From the NCBI GenBank assembly GCA_964426945.1, contig CAYRSS010000027.1:1-50100 (forward strand): a stretch of 50,100 bases of DNA, read 5' to 3'. Positions 8,826 to 18,076 of the stretch are shown here, piece by piece. The notes under the pieces are model-generated. The model saw nothing but the letters and a program-made list of their open reading frames with translations. It had not been told where the DNA came from and searched no databases. Position numbers and translations under genes: made by a program. The stretch comes from CAYRSS01 sp964426945. GTDB lineage: Bacteria; Planctomycetota; Phycisphaerae; UBA1845. Position 1 is the first letter of the stretch. Each line of letters starts with the position of its first letter.

Positions 8826-10340
8826 TCAGTCCGACCGCCAGCGGCCCTTCTTCTCCGGCGGCGTCCAGGTCGCCAGCATCCTCACCGCCTCATCCTGCAA
8901 TTCCTCGTACGGCTCCACCTTGCCGGGGATATCGTTGTAGAGGAATGAGAACGTCAGCCACCGCTGCTGCTCGGTGATGACGTATCCGCTGAGCGTCCGG
9001 ACGCCTCCGATGTAGCCGGTCTTGGCGAACACGCGGCCCTTCAACTCGCTCATCCGTCCGCCCAGCGATCCATCGATTCCCGCCTTCGCCAGCGAGTCGA
9101 CGTACACGCGGCCGTCGCGCCGGTTGTACATCACGCGGAGCAGGTCGGAGAGTTGTCGCGCGGTGACACGGTTCGCCCGGCTGAGGCCGGAGCCGTCGGC
9201 CACGACGAGCCCCGTCGGGTCGATGCCCGAGCGGCGCATGAACGAGTGCACCGCCGCCGCCCCGTTCTCCCACGAGCCGGGGGGCAGGCCGCGGGTCATC
9301 GCCCGCATCGCGGTGGTGTCGTAGACGCGGCCGGCCAGCTTCAGCATGCACTCGGCAAAGAGGTTTTGACTGTTGGTGTTGATGCGATTGATGATGTCGA
9401 CCAGGCGCGTCTCATGCACGGCGACGAGGTTGTCGTCGTCTGGCGTTTCGCGCCCGCCGGGCGGCGCGTCGGCCGGGACGATCTCGCCGCTGATGGTGAT
9501 GCCCCGACCGGCCAGATGCGTGCGCAGCGCGTCGGCGAAGAATGCGCCGGGGTTTTCGACCGGCTTGTCCTTGAGCGACGCCTGCTTGCTGCAGGTTCCC
9601 CCGATCAGGTAGATGTTCCCGCCGGGGCGCTTCTCGATCACCGGCTCGTGCTTTTCGGCGGTAATGCACTGGTTGACGACCTGGATGTTGCGGACCGGCG
9701 GCATCACTTCCCAACGCACCGGCCGACCCGGCTCGGTCGGGTGGATGGTGATCGAGACGCAGTTGTCGTTGAAGTTGAGTCCCGAGACGGGTGCGGCGTA
9801 CCAATGCAGCACGTGCGGCGCCCACGTAGGGTGGATCTGGGTCGGCTCGAAAGCTCCGTCGTAGTAGACGAGGTCGCCCGCGATGTGGGTGACGCCGCGG
9901 GCGGCCAAGGCATCCGCCCAGCGATCGAACATGGACGTCGGCGTGTCGCCGGCCGCTCGGGCGAGGCGGTGATCGCCGGGGCCGGGATCGCCCGTGCCGA
10001 TGATCCAGAGGTCGTCGCCATAGATCGCGAGGTAGGTCTTGAAGACGCAGTCTGCGCCGAAGCGTTCGAGGCCGGCGGCGCTGACGGGCAGCTTCAGGTT
10101 GCTGGCCGGGATCCGCGGCAAATCGGGATCGCGGGCGTAAAGCTCGGCATCGTCGGTCAGGTCGATGACGCGGGCTGTGACCGTCGCGCCGGTGGGCTCC
10201 AGCCGCGTCAGCACGGCGTCGAGGCGGTCAGCCAGTTGTCGGTCGGCGCCGGTATACGGCGGCTTCGCGCAGGCGCCGACGAGCAGCAGCATCGAGGCGG
10301 CGAGCATCAGGCGCGCCGAGGCGTTCGGGCGATGGTTCAT
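8826..10340 (-). CDS. dacB: D-alanyl-D-alanine carboxypeptidase/endopeptidase, PBP4 type (S13)
   Basis: This penicillin-binding protein trims and opens peptidoglycan crosslinks in the periplasm. It has 504 residues from the ATG at 10340, which has AGGA six bases upstream; a longer frame reading upstream is spurious. A lipoprotein-like signal ends at Cys24 (LVGAC). The three active-site motifs are present: SNLK (Ser80, Lys83), SQN (324-326) and KTG (440-442). A long insert between the first two motifs is typical of S13 enzymes. It follows spmB by 44 bp on the same strand, which makes an spmA-spmB-dacB unit. Catalytic competence is supported by intact motifs; lipidation is inferred. Confidence 0.93.
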   Translation of the reverse strand: MNHRPNASARLMLAASMLLLVGACAKPPYTGADRQLADRLDAVLTRLEPTGATVTARVIDLTDDAELYARDPDLPRIPASNLKLPVSAAGLERFGADCVFKTYLAIYGDDLWIIGTGDPGPGDHRLARAAGDTPTSMFDRWADALAARGVTHIAGDLVYYDGAFEPTQIHPTWAPHVLHWYAAPVSGLNFNDNCVSITIHPTEPGRPVRWEVMPPVRNIQVVNQCITAEKHEPVIEKRPGGNIYLIGGTCSKQASLKDKPVENPGAFFADALRTHLAGRGITISGEIVPADAPPGGRETPDDDNLVAVHETRLVDIINRINTNSQNLFAECMLKLAGRVYDTTAMRAMTRGLPPGSWENGAAAVHSFMRRSGIDPTGLVVADGSGLSRANRVTARQLSDLLRVMYNRRDGRVYVDSLAKAGIDGSLGGRMSELKGRVFAKTGYIGGVRTLSGYVITEQQRWLTFSFLYNDIPGKVEPYEELQDEAVRMLATWTPPEKKGRWRSD

Positions 10341-10384
10341 AGATGGTCCTACCTCGCTAGGGGCCGCGCGGATCCCGTTCGCGC

Positions 10385-10933
10385 TCAGGCAAACACCAGG
10401 TGACACACGGCGAGCGCCGCCAGGATCCCGCATACGTCGGCGGTCAGGCCGGCGATGAGGGCGTGGCGGATTTTGCGGATGCCCACCGAGCCGAAGTACA
10501 GCGCGATCACATAGAACGTCGTGTCGGTGCTCCCGAACATCGTCGAGGCGACCTTCGCCTGAAACGAATCGGGAGAGGCCTGCAACACTTCGGTCACCAG
10601 CCCGAGCGAGCCGGAGCCGGAAAGCGGACGCATGAGCGCCACGGGCAGGGCGTCGGCGGGCATGCCGATCCGCATGGTCAGCGGCGCGAGAAAGTCCTTG
10701 ATGTACTCCATCGCCCCGCATCGGCGGAACATGCCGATGGCCACAAGTATCGCAACGATGTAGGGCAGGATCTGCAGGAAGATCGTGAAGCCTTCCTTGC
10801 CGCCCTCGACGAACGACTCGTAGACCTTCACCCGCCGTCCCATCGCGTAGCCGATGATGCAGAAGAAGATCAGCGGGATGGTCATCAGCGAGAGCTGATC
10901 GATCACCAGCTTGAAGAGCGAGCCTTCATTCAT
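10385..10933 (-). CDS. spmB: SpmB-like nucleoside-recognition (Gate) membrane protein
   Basis: This 182-residue polytopic protein carries the Gate/nucleoside-recognition fold seen in SpmB. Recognisable stretches are GGKEGFTIFLQILPYIVAIL, LMRPLSGSGSLG and FGSTDTTFYVIALYFGSVGI. The ATG at 10933 overlaps the spmA stop in an ATGA arrangement, which fixes both start and coupling. In Bacillus SpmA and SpmB affect spore core dehydration with the penicillin-binding protein DacB. Homologues are widespread in non-sporulating bacteria, where their role is unknown. The neighbouring PBP4 gene repeats the association with a D,D-carboxypeptidase. Confidence 0.9.
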   Translation of the reverse strand: MNEGSLFKLVIDQLSLMTIPLIFFCIIGYAMGRRVKVYESFVEGGKEGFTIFLQILPYIVAILVAIGMFRRCGAMEYIKDFLAPLTMRIGMPADALPVALMRPLSGSGSLGLVTEVLQASPDSFQAKVASTMFGSTDTTFYVIALYFGSVGIRKIRHALIAGLTADVCGILAALAVCHLVFA

Positions 10934-11907
10934 GAGGAGCGCTCCTCTTCGCGCGGGGCGGCGGCTTCGTCGGCCAGCGCAGCCTGCACGGAGAACTGCG
11001 GAATCCGCCCGAGGAGCTTCGCCGCGATGATCGCCACGATCATCGACGCCCCGCCCGCCACCATGCAGGGCCCGACGATCTCGAACGGGTCGCTGCACCC
11101 GGCCGATTTGCGGATTGCCAGGAGGCTCGTGGGGATGATCGCGAAGCCCGCCGTGTTGTACGCCAGCAGCATCACCTGGGCGTTGGTTGCCACGCCGGGG
11201 TGAGGGTTGAGGGTCTCCAGCTCCTTCATCGCCTTGAGGCCGAAGGGGGTTGCGGCATTGCCGAGGCCGAGGATCGTCGTCGTGGCGTTCATCAGGATCG
11301 CGCCGCTGGCGGGGTGGTCCCTCGGCACGTCGGGGTAGAGCAGCCGCATGACCGGGTGCAGAGCCTTCGCGGCGAGCTGCACGATGCCGGCGTTTTCGCC
11401 GACCTTCATCAACCCCAGGAACAGCACCATCGTCGAGACGAGCCCGAGCGCGATGCGAAAACCGGTTTCTGCGTACTCAAGGGCCGCTTCGCTGAAAGTC
11501 TCGAGACGGACAAGGTCGCCGTCGGCGAATACCGTGTCGCCGATCGCCAGGGCGTATTGCCCGTGTACGGGGTAGTCCCAGTGGATGACGAAGGCGTCCG
11601 GGTAGGGGGTGATGCGGCTGATGTGCGGCCCGTCATCGTCGGGCGAGGCGGGTTCGTCGGCGCTGAGGGAGCCCGCGGCGAGCCGGAGCGTGCGCGTGAA
11701 TTGCAGGCCGTCGCCCGAGGACTGCGCCGCCGGGCGGATGCGGAAGGCCAGCGTCTGCTCCCCCTCGGTCAGCAGCGTCCGCGGGAGCACTGAGCGTGTC
11801 GGCGCGTAGTGCTGCACGACGCAGAGCAGGAACGCGCTGAGGATCAGCAGCCCCCAGATCGTGTTGATGTTCAGCAGGTAGCGGAACAGGCCGCGAACGG
11901 CTGCCAT
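10930..11907 (-). CDS. spmA: SpmA-like nucleoside-recognition membrane protein with large insert
   Basis: This is the partner of the following spmB gene. After a first membrane segment at about 16-31 comes an insert of roughly 110 residues (32-140) that is hydrophilic, acidic and beta-rich. The standard Gate core then follows, with the family signature GNAATPFGLKAMKEL at 216-230 and NTAGFAIIPTS at 251-261. SpmA proteins are usually about 200 residues; this one is 325 because of the insert and an acidic C-terminal tail. The insert is probably extracytoplasmic and may bind a ligand or wall component. The function is not established. The stop overlaps spmB by 4 bp. Confidence 0.88.
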   Translation of the reverse strand: MAAVRGLFRYLLNINTIWGLLILSAFLLCVVQHYAPTRSVLPRTLLTEGEQTLAFRIRPAAQSSGDGLQFTRTLRLAAGSLSADEPASPDDDGPHISRITPYPDAFVIHWDYPVHGQYALAIGDTVFADGDLVRLETFSEAALEYAETGFRIALGLVSTMVLFLGLMKVGENAGIVQLAAKALHPVMRLLYPDVPRDHPASGAILMNATTTILGLGNAATPFGLKAMKELETLNPHPGVATNAQVMLLAYNTAGFAIIPTSLLAIRKSAGCSDPFEIVGPCMVAGGASMIVAIIAAKLLGRIPQFSVQAALADEAAAPREEERSS

Positions 11908-11949
11908 GCGTCTCTCCGGTTCCGATTGCGTATCAGTCCGCCCGACGGA

Positions 11950-12669
11950 CTACCCGCCGCATGCCGCCACGAAGCCCGCGAACAGCCGCCGCGTCACCCC
12001 GTCGTCGGGGGTGCGCTCCGGATGCCACTGTACGGCCACCGCGAAGGGGTGACCGGGCAGCTCGATGGCCTCGACCACGGCATCTTCGGGCGACCGCGCG
12101 GTCACGACAAGGCCGTCGCCCGGGCGATCGACGGCCTGGTGGTGGGCGGAGTTTACGGTGAACCGCGCGCCACCCGCGAGCCGGCCCAGGTGACAGTCGC
12201 GCTCGACCACGGCGGCGTGGGTGACGTCGGGGTGACCCTGGCCGCGATGGTTCACGCGGGTGCCCACCTGCGACGGAATGTCCTGGACGAGCGACCCGCC
12301 GAGGGCCACGTTCATGATCTGCATGCCCGCACAGATGGCAAAGACGGGCATTCCGGCGGTCAGCGCGGCCCGCATCGTCGCGGTCCACATGCTGAACTGT
12401 TCCGGCTCCATGAGTGTGACCGTCTCGTGAGGCTGCTGGCCATAGGCCGCCGGGGGAATGTCCCAGCCGCCTGTGAACAGGACGCCATCGAGCCGCGGCA
12501 GGATGTCGAGGATTCGTTCGACGTCGCCACAGATCGGCAGGATGACCGGCAGCCCGCCGGCGCGCAGCACGGCCTCGGGATAGGCCGAGCGAAGGTGGAT
12601 TTCGTGCTTGATGCGGTGCTCTGCATGGGGGGCGAGCTCGGCCACGATTCCGACGAGCGGTGCGGACAA
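11950..12669 (-). CDS. Class I glutamine amidotransferase / gamma-glutamyl hydrolase (peptidase C26, PuuD-like)
   Basis: This 239-residue protein belongs to the C26 family, which cleaves gamma-glutamyl amides such as gamma-glutamyl-GABA. The nucleophile is Cys113 in AICAGMQIMN, where PuuD proteins more often read CRGMQ. The catalytic His216 and Glu218 lie in VQWHPE, and the oxyanion strand FTGGWDIPP is at 65-73. Translation probably starts at the TTG at 12669, which has GGAG seven bases upstream. No putrescine-pathway gene accompanies it, so the substrate is open. It is divergent from the amidohydrolase gene across 200 bp that contain a TATACT at 12814-12819 but no convincing -35 box. Confidence 0.87.
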   Translation of the reverse strand: MSAPLVGIVAELAPHAEHRIKHEIHLRSAYPEAVLRAGGLPVILPICGDVERILDILPRLDGVLFTGGWDIPPAAYGQQPHETVTLMEPEQFSMWTATMRAALTAGMPVFAICAGMQIMNVALGGSLVQDIPSQVGTRVNHRGQGHPDVTHAAVVERDCHLGRLAGGARFTVNSAHHQAVDRPGDGLVVTARSPEDAVVEAIELPGHPFAVAVQWHPERTPDDGVTRRLFAGFVAACGG

Positions 12670-12869
12670 GTTGGCGCTCCTGCGGCGGCGGCGCTGCCCG
12701 TTGCGTCGGGGTTCGCCGCGGCGCGGGCGATTCTAGTCGCGCCCGGCCCGCGGGCCAATTCCGCCGGTTCCGCGCATCGCCCGGCTACCTCTCGTGCGGA
12801 GGAGCTGGCGGGCTATACTGCGCGACGGGTGGGATAGCGTCCGCATCTGCGCGAGGCAGGGAGGCATGT

Positions 12870-14510
12870 GTGAATTCGAGCGAATCAACCCGCGCACTGG
12901 CGATCGTGAACGCCCTCGTCTGGACGGGGCTGCCGCAGGACGAGCCCGCGCCCACCGCGCTGCTCATGAGCGGCGGGCAGATCGCACTGGTCGGCGATGA
13001 CGACGACGTTCGCATGGCCGCGCGGGCCTGCCGGGCCGTGGTCATCGACGCCGAAGGGCGCCGCGTGATCCCCGGCATCACCGACAGCCACACCCATTTT
13101 CTCTGGGCGGGGCAGCGTGCCACACGGCTCGACCTGCGATCGGTTCGGTCGCGGGCGGAGTTCGTGCAGGCGGTGGCGGGGCGGGTTGCCCAGCTTCCGG
13201 CGGGCGCGTGGCTTCTCGGCGGCGAGTTCGCCGCGGAGCACTGGCCGGTGCCCGAGAAGCCGCACCGCGAGTGGATCGACGCAGCCACTGCCGACCGGCC
13301 GACCTGGCTGACGCGGGCGGACCTGCACATGGGGTTGGCCAACACGGCGGCGCTGCGCATGGCGGGCATCTCTCGCAGCGGCCCTGCCGATCCGCCGGGC
13401 GGCGAAATCGAGCGCGATCCCGTCACGGGCGAGCCGACGGGCGTGCTCAAAGACGCGGCGATGGAGATCGTTCAGGCGTGCATCCCGCCGCCCGAAGCCG
13501 ACGAGATGCGCGAGGCGATCGCCGCCGCCTGCCGGACAGCCAACCGCTGGGGGATCACCGGGGTGCACGACATGAGCACAGATGATCAACTCGCCGCCTA
13601 CGCGGATTACGAGGAGCGGCGCGGGCTGACCGTGCGGATGAACTGCTACCTCCAGGCGGTGGACTTCGAGGCGGCGCTGCCGCTGCTGAAAAGCCGCGAT
13701 CCGGCCGATCCGATGCTCCGCCACTGCGGATTCAAGGCGTTTGTCGACGGCTCGCTGGGCAGCCGCACGGCGCTGATGCGCGAGCCGTACGCCGATGTGG
13801 CGTCGGACAGCCGCCACCCGCGCGGGCTGCGTGCGAAGTGGGCAAGCGACTGGGAGCTGTTTGCCCAGCGCGTGCGATGGGCGCATGAGCAGGGGGTGCA
13901 GCTCGCCGTGCACGCGATCGGGGACCAGGCGGTGCACGACCTGATGGATCTGTATGACGGTCTGCAGGACGCCCGCGTGCTGCGGCACCGCGTGGAACAT
14001 GCGCAGCACCTGCTGCCGGGTGAGGCAGCGCGGTTCGGGCGGCTGGGCGTGATCGCCTCCATGCAGCCGATTCACAAGCTCGATGACGGGCCCTGGGCCG
14101 AGGTCGCGATCGGCCGGGCGCGCATGGCTCGCGTGTATGCGTGGCGCGACATCCTCGCAGGCGGCGGGCTCGTCTGCTTCGGGAGTGACGTGCCCGTCGC
14201 GACGAACAACCCCTTCGCGGGCATGGCGATCGCGACGACCGGCCGGCTCGCCGATGGGCGAGTCTGCGAAGCCGGGCAGAACCTCACGCGGGAGGAAGCC
14301 CTGCGCGCCTATACGGTTGCGCCGGGTCACGCGGTCTTCCGTGAGAAGGAACTGGGCACGATCGAACCGGGCAAGCTTGCCGACGTGGCGATTCTCGATC
14401 GCGACGTGCTGACGGCGCCGGCCGAAACACTCGCCGCTACGACAGCGTGGATGACGATCGTCGACGGCCGTGTTGTCTTCGCCCAGGAGAGCGGCCCGGT
14501 GTTTGCCTAG
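12870..14510 (+). CDS. Metal-dependent amidohydrolase, YtcJ-like
   Basis: This 546-residue enzyme belongs to the amidohydrolase superfamily (amidohydro_3, YtcJ type). Metal ligands are visible as DSHTHF (His74, His76), HAIGDQAVHD and HRVEHAQHL in the middle, and the catalytic Asp in GSDVPVATNNPF. The C-terminal GTIEPGKLADVAILDRD is the characteristic second beta-sandwich strand. The GTG start at 12870 is chosen because AGGGAGG lies six bases upstream. The substrate cannot be inferred; YtcJ-like proteins include hydrolases of N-acyl and formamide compounds. The next gene, an APC permease, begins 53 bp later and may take up the substrate or export a product. Confidence 0.88.
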   Translation: MNSSESTRALAIVNALVWTGLPQDEPAPTALLMSGGQIALVGDDDDVRMAARACRAVVIDAEGRRVIPGITDSHTHFLWAGQRATRLDLRSVRSRAEFVQAVAGRVAQLPAGAWLLGGEFAAEHWPVPEKPHREWIDAATADRPTWLTRADLHMGLANTAALRMAGISRSGPADPPGGEIERDPVTGEPTGVLKDAAMEIVQACIPPPEADEMREAIAAACRTANRWGITGVHDMSTDDQLAAYADYEERRGLTVRMNCYLQAVDFEAALPLLKSRDPADPMLRHCGFKAFVDGSLGSRTALMREPYADVASDSRHPRGLRAKWASDWELFAQRVRWAHEQGVQLAVHAIGDQAVHDLMDLYDGLQDARVLRHRVEHAQHLLPGEAARFGRLGVIASMQPIHKLDDGPWAEVAIGRARMARVYAWRDILAGGGLVCFGSDVPVATNNPFAGMAIATTGRLADGRVCEAGQNLTREEALRAYTVAPGHAVFREKELGTIEPGKLADVAILDRDVLTAPAETLAATTAWMTIVDGRVVFAQESGPVFA

Positions 14511-14563
14511 CGGCGGGCCGGTTTCTGCTTGCAACCGCCGGCCAATCGCCCACAATCCCCCGC

Positions 14564-15898
14564 ATGACAGCTACGCTCGTCCGCAGCGTCGGAGTCTGGG
14601 GCGGGGTCGCGATCATGATGGGCATCATGATCGGCAGCGGCATCTACCGAACGCCCACGACCATCGCCGCCCAGCTTGACCAACCCTGGCTGATCCTGCT
14701 GTTGTGGAGCGTTGGCGCAGTCGTCGCGCTGTGCGGCGCGCTGGTCTACGCCGAGCTCGGGACCATGTTTCCCCGCGCGGGCGGCCTCTACGTGTTCCTG
14801 CACGAAGGGCTTGGGCGGCCGGTCGCGTTCACCTTCGGCTGGTGCTACCTGATCATCACCCAGCCGCTCGCCACTGCGGGCATTGTCACCGTATTCGCCG
14901 AGCACGTCGCGCTGATGGCGGGCCAATCGCAAAGCCCGTGGTTCGTCCCCGCGGTGACCATCTCGACTATCCTCGCCCTGACCGCGATAAACGTGACGGG
15001 TATCCGCCGCGGCGCGTGGATGGCCGTAGTGCTGACTGGCGCCAAGACGATGGCACTTGCGGGCATCATCGTCCTGGCGCTGATTCTGGGCGGCGGCGCG
15101 GGCACGGCGGCGCCGTCCGCCCCGTCACCCACAGCTGGGTCGCTCTGGGGGGCGATCATCCCGGTGATGATGGCCATTCTCTGGACGTACGACGGCTGGA
15201 GCGATGCGGCGGCCGTGGCCGAGGAGATCCGGGAGCCGCAGCGACGGCTGCCGCTGATGTTCCTCGGCGGGACGGCCGTGGTCGCGGTGCTCTACCTGGC
15301 GGCGAACGCCGTCTACATGTGGATGATCCCGCTTGAGGAAATGGCCCGGACGGAGACGGTCGCGCCGCTGGTGATGGAACGCCTCGTCGGCGGGGCCGGG
15401 CGGCACGTGGTGACGGCGCTGATTCTCGTCTCGACGCTGGGTGCGGCGCATGCCTCGTTGATCTGCGGGGCGCGCGTCAGTTTCGGGCAGGCGCGGGACG
15501 GGCTCCTCTTCCGGCCCATCGCCCACGTGCATCGTCGGTTTGGCACGCCCGACGTCGCCCTGTGGATCCAGGGGCTGCTGGGGTGCGTGATGGTGCTGGT
15601 GCTGGGGCGGTTCGAAGCGTTGATCAACAGCTTCGTGTTCACGAGCTGGATCTTCTACGGGCTGGCGGGGGCGAGCTTGTTTCTGCTCCGCCACCGCCGG
15701 CCGGACGCCGAGCGGCCCTATCGCTGCGCGGGGTACCCATTGGTGCCGGGGTTATTTGTCCTGGCCGCGGTCGGGATGACGATCGGGTCGATCGTCGATT
15801 CGCCTGGCTCCACGCTGCCCTGGGTGGGCGTGCTGGCGTGCGGGGCTCCGCTCTACCTGCTGTGGAACCGGGGGCGGCGGCCGGTCGGGGGCGCGTGA
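14564..15898 (+). CDS. APC-superfamily amino acid permease
   Basis: This 444-residue inner-membrane transporter has about twelve hydrophobic segments. The start of TM1 has the unwound motif GIMIGSGIYRTP, typical of APC transporters of the LAT type, where the substrate amino group binds. The ATG at 14564 places TM1 at the expected position. The TM6 region (MMAILWTYDGWSD) and the EEIREPQRRLP loop after it match this family. The transported amino acid is unknown. The stop overlaps the A-run that forms the U-tract of the opposing tRNA-Cys terminator. It probably shares a transcript with the amidohydrolase. Confidence 0.92.
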   Translation: MTATLVRSVGVWGGVAIMMGIMIGSGIYRTPTTIAAQLDQPWLILLLWSVGAVVALCGALVYAELGTMFPRAGGLYVFLHEGLGRPVAFTFGWCYLIITQPLATAGIVTVFAEHVALMAGQSQSPWFVPAVTISTILALTAINVTGIRRGAWMAVVLTGAKTMALAGIIVLALILGGGAGTAAPSAPSPTAGSLWGAIIPVMMAILWTYDGWSDAAAVAEEIREPQRRLPLMFLGGTAVVAVLYLAANAVYMWMIPLEEMARTETVAPLVMERLVGGAGRHVVTALILVSTLGAAHASLICGARVSFGQARDGLLFRPIAHVHRRFGTPDVALWIQGLLGCVMVLVLGRFEALINSFVFTSWIFYGLAGASLFLLRHRRPDAERPYRCAGYPLVPGLFVLAAVGMTIGSIVDSPGSTLPWVGVLACGAPLYLLWNRGRRPVGGA

Positions 15899-15902
15899 AA
15901 AA

Positions 15903-15926
15903 GGCCCCGTCCGGGTGGACGGGGCC
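15903..15926 (-). terminator. Intrinsic terminator of tRNA-Cys
   Basis: A perfect 10-bp GC stem (15903-15912 with 15917-15926) has a 4-nt loop. On the minus strand it is followed by five T residues (complement of 15898-15902). It lies 5 bp beyond the 3' end of the tRNA and fits as its terminator. Confidence 0.9.
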
Positions 15927-15930
15927 TGAC

Positions 15931-16005
15931 AGGCGGCGGTCGGATTTGAACCGACGAAATAACGGATTTGCAATCCGTCCCCTTAGGCCACTTGGGTACG
16001 CCGCC
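15931..16005 (-). tRNA. tRNA-Cys (anticodon GCA)
   Basis: Read on the minus strand, the 75-nt sequence folds into a cloverleaf. The acceptor stem is GGCGGCG/CGCCGCC. The anticodon arm is ACGGA-TTGCAAA-TCCGT with anticodon GCA, and the T arm is GTCGGTTCAAATCCGAC. The discriminator base is U, as expected for tRNA-Cys. The 3' CCA is not encoded. A terminator follows directly, so it is probably a single-gene transcript. Confidence 0.97.
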
Positions 16006-16046
16006 ATGAGCGGACGACCGGCACGCCGGGCGTCGCGCGGGTCGGC

Positions 16047-16075
16047 ATTGTAATGCCGGCCGCCTTCGCGAGAAA
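16047..16075 (-). promoter_or_regulatory. Possible tRNA-Cys promoter
   Basis: The minus strand has TACAAT (complement of 16047-16052) with a TTTCTC -35-like hexamer 17 bp upstream (complement of 16070-16075). The -10 is good and the -35 weak. It overlaps the palindrome GGCATTGTAATGCC and lies about 40 bp before the tRNA. Confidence 0.35.
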
Positions 16076-16105
16076 GCCCTCCGCCGCGCGGAATTCGCGC
16101 CCGGA

Positions 16106-17872
16106 TCAGTCGGCCTTTCGCTCGGCGATCCAGGCGTCGATCCGGGCTTCCAGCAGGGGCAGGGGCAGGGGGCCGTCGGCCAGCAGCGCGTCGTTGAACG
16201 CCCGAAGATCGAAAGCCGCCCCCAGCTTTTCCTCGGCCCGCTGGCGCAGGCTCATGATCTTCAACTCGCCGAGCTTGTAGGCCAGGGCCTGCCCCGGCCA
16301 GGCGATGTATCGGTCGATCTCGTTCTCGACGTCGAGGCGGGTGAAGGCCGAGTTGCGGAGCATGTAGTCGATCGCCTCGGCGCGGCTCCAGCCCTTGGCG
16401 TGCATGCCGGTGTCCACCACCAGTCGACAGGCTCGCCAGATCTCGAAGTTAAGCTGGCCGAACTTCTGCGCGGGGTCCGTGTAGCCGCCGATCGCCTCGC
16501 CCAGTCGCTCGGCGTAGAGCGCCCAGCCCTCGACGTAGGCGGTGAACGAGCCGTGGCGGCGGAGCTTCGGGATATTCTGCATCTCGGTGGCGAGGGCGAT
16601 CTGAAAGTGGTGCCCCGGCACCGCCTCGTGATAGGTCAGGGCCTCTAGCGAGAAGAGCGAGCGGTCCTGCGGGGCGTGGGTGTTGATGTAGAAGTAGCCC
16701 GGCCTGGAGCCGTCCTCGGGGATGGGGTTGTAGTACGCCATCGGCGCGGAAGCGGCCCGGAACGGCTCTATCTCCTTCATGACGATGTCCGCCTTCGGCA
16801 GGCGCGTGAAGAGCTTCGTCATGAGCGGCTTGGTGCGGTCGAGCACTTCGGTGTACTTCCGGACCAGCTCCTCTGCCGACTTCGCCCGGTACTTCGGATC
16901 GGTACGCATCTGCTCCAGGAACTGGTCGAGTGTTCCTTCGATGCCGAGGCGCGGTTGCACCTTGGCCATCTCGTCGCGGATACGAGCCACTTCGCTCAGG
17001 CCGATCTCGTGAATCTCCTCCGGCGACAGCTCCAGCGAAGTGTGCACGGAAGCCATCGTGCGATAGGCCTCGCTGCCGTCGCGCAGCGCCGACAGGCCGA
17101 TCGTCGTGCGACACTGGGGGAGGTACTCATCCTGCACGAAGCCCAGCAGGCGTGCATACGCCGGCACCACCGCTTCGCGGACGGCGGCGGCGAGGTCCTT
17201 CAGCACGCGTTCCCGGTCAGACTCGGTGAGGTTCTGTGCCTTGCGCGACGGCTCCGCGTAGAACACGCTCTCGTTCAGCTCCGCGACGATGTGCATGCGG
17301 ATCTGCGGCACCGCGCGCTCGACCAGCAGCCGCGGCGTCGTCAGGCCGCCGGCGGCGCGGTGGCGAAGCGTCTCGACGCACTGCGAGACCTGAGCTGGAA
17401 ACGCGCGAAGCCGCCGGACGTAGGCGTCGAAGTCGGCGGGGGTGTTGAGCGGCTGATCGGCGACGAGCAGAGGCAACTCGACGTGCGGCCCGTTGAGCGC
17501 GTTGAGGAGGTTGCCGTACTCCGCGACCGCGCCCCGTGCCTTCTGGTCGACGAGGATCAAGCGGAACACCTCGTGGTTCAGGGAATCGGCCGGCGGCATC
17601 GCGTAGGGGTCGATGCGCATCAGGCGGCGGTAGAAGTCGTCTACCGTCTTCTGCCAGCGGCGCCGTCCCTCCACGCTCAGATCGTCCAGCCTGTCGGCGA
17701 ATCGCGCATCGCCGAGGCTGGTCGCCCACTGCGGGTTTTCCCGCAACAGGGCCTCCCAGTATTCCTCCGCCAGGGCGTTCAGCGCGGCGGGGCCGCGGGT
17801 CTCCGGGGGCGGCGCGGGCGCAACCGCCCCGAGAGCCCATACGAGCGACAGTACGATTGAGCTGCCCACCAT
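16106..17872 (-). CDS. DUF885 family secreted metallopeptidase-like protein
   Basis: The 588-residue protein has an N-terminal signal peptide ending near AVA and a long helical body. It has the diagnostic HExxPGHH element of the DUF885 family (His415, Glu416, His421, His422), followed by GSFTAYVEGWALYAERLG. This arrangement suggests a zinc-dependent peptidase, but family members are poorly characterised. The ATG at 17872 is selected because GGAGG lies eight bases upstream; an in-frame ATG at 17902 would add ten residues. Much longer upstream reading is spurious because it crosses the divergent ABC-GNAT gene. The protein probably acts in the periplasm or outside. Confidence 0.88.
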   Translation of the reverse strand: MVGSSIVLSLVWALGAVAPAPPPETRGPAALNALAEEYWEALLRENPQWATSLGDARFADRLDDLSVEGRRRWQKTVDDFYRRLMRIDPYAMPPADSLNHEVFRLILVDQKARGAVAEYGNLLNALNGPHVELPLLVADQPLNTPADFDAYVRRLRAFPAQVSQCVETLRHRAAGGLTTPRLLVERAVPQIRMHIVAELNESVFYAEPSRKAQNLTESDRERVLKDLAAAVREAVVPAYARLLGFVQDEYLPQCRTTIGLSALRDGSEAYRTMASVHTSLELSPEEIHEIGLSEVARIRDEMAKVQPRLGIEGTLDQFLEQMRTDPKYRAKSAEELVRKYTEVLDRTKPLMTKLFTRLPKADIVMKEIEPFRAASAPMAYYNPIPEDGSRPGYFYINTHAPQDRSLFSLEALTYHEAVPGHHFQIALATEMQNIPKLRRHGSFTAYVEGWALYAERLGEAIGGYTDPAQKFGQLNFEIWRACRLVVDTGMHAKGWSRAEAIDYMLRNSAFTRLDVENEIDRYIAWPGQALAYKLGELKIMSLRQRAEEKLGAAFDLRAFNDALLADGPLPLPLLEARIDAWIAERKAD

Positions 17873-18076
17873 CTGCACAACCTCCACAGGGTCCGGCCGC
17901 ATTCTGGGTCGGCGAGAGCGGCTTGTACAGGCTTCGGCGGGCAGCGCGGTCGGGTTGAAGCAGGGGCTCGGAATCCGGTGCATGTCAGATTGTGCGGCGG
18001 GGAGGGGCGATTCGCGGCTCGAATGGTCGGCGCGAGCCGCGTTGTCTGAACGGGGTGGCTCAGGCTGGGGGGCGGC

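Noticed and set aside
9153..10403. Plus-strand 416-codon frame opposite dacB
   Set aside because: The minus strand encodes a complete PBP4 with all three active-site motifs; the plus-strand translation has no family features.
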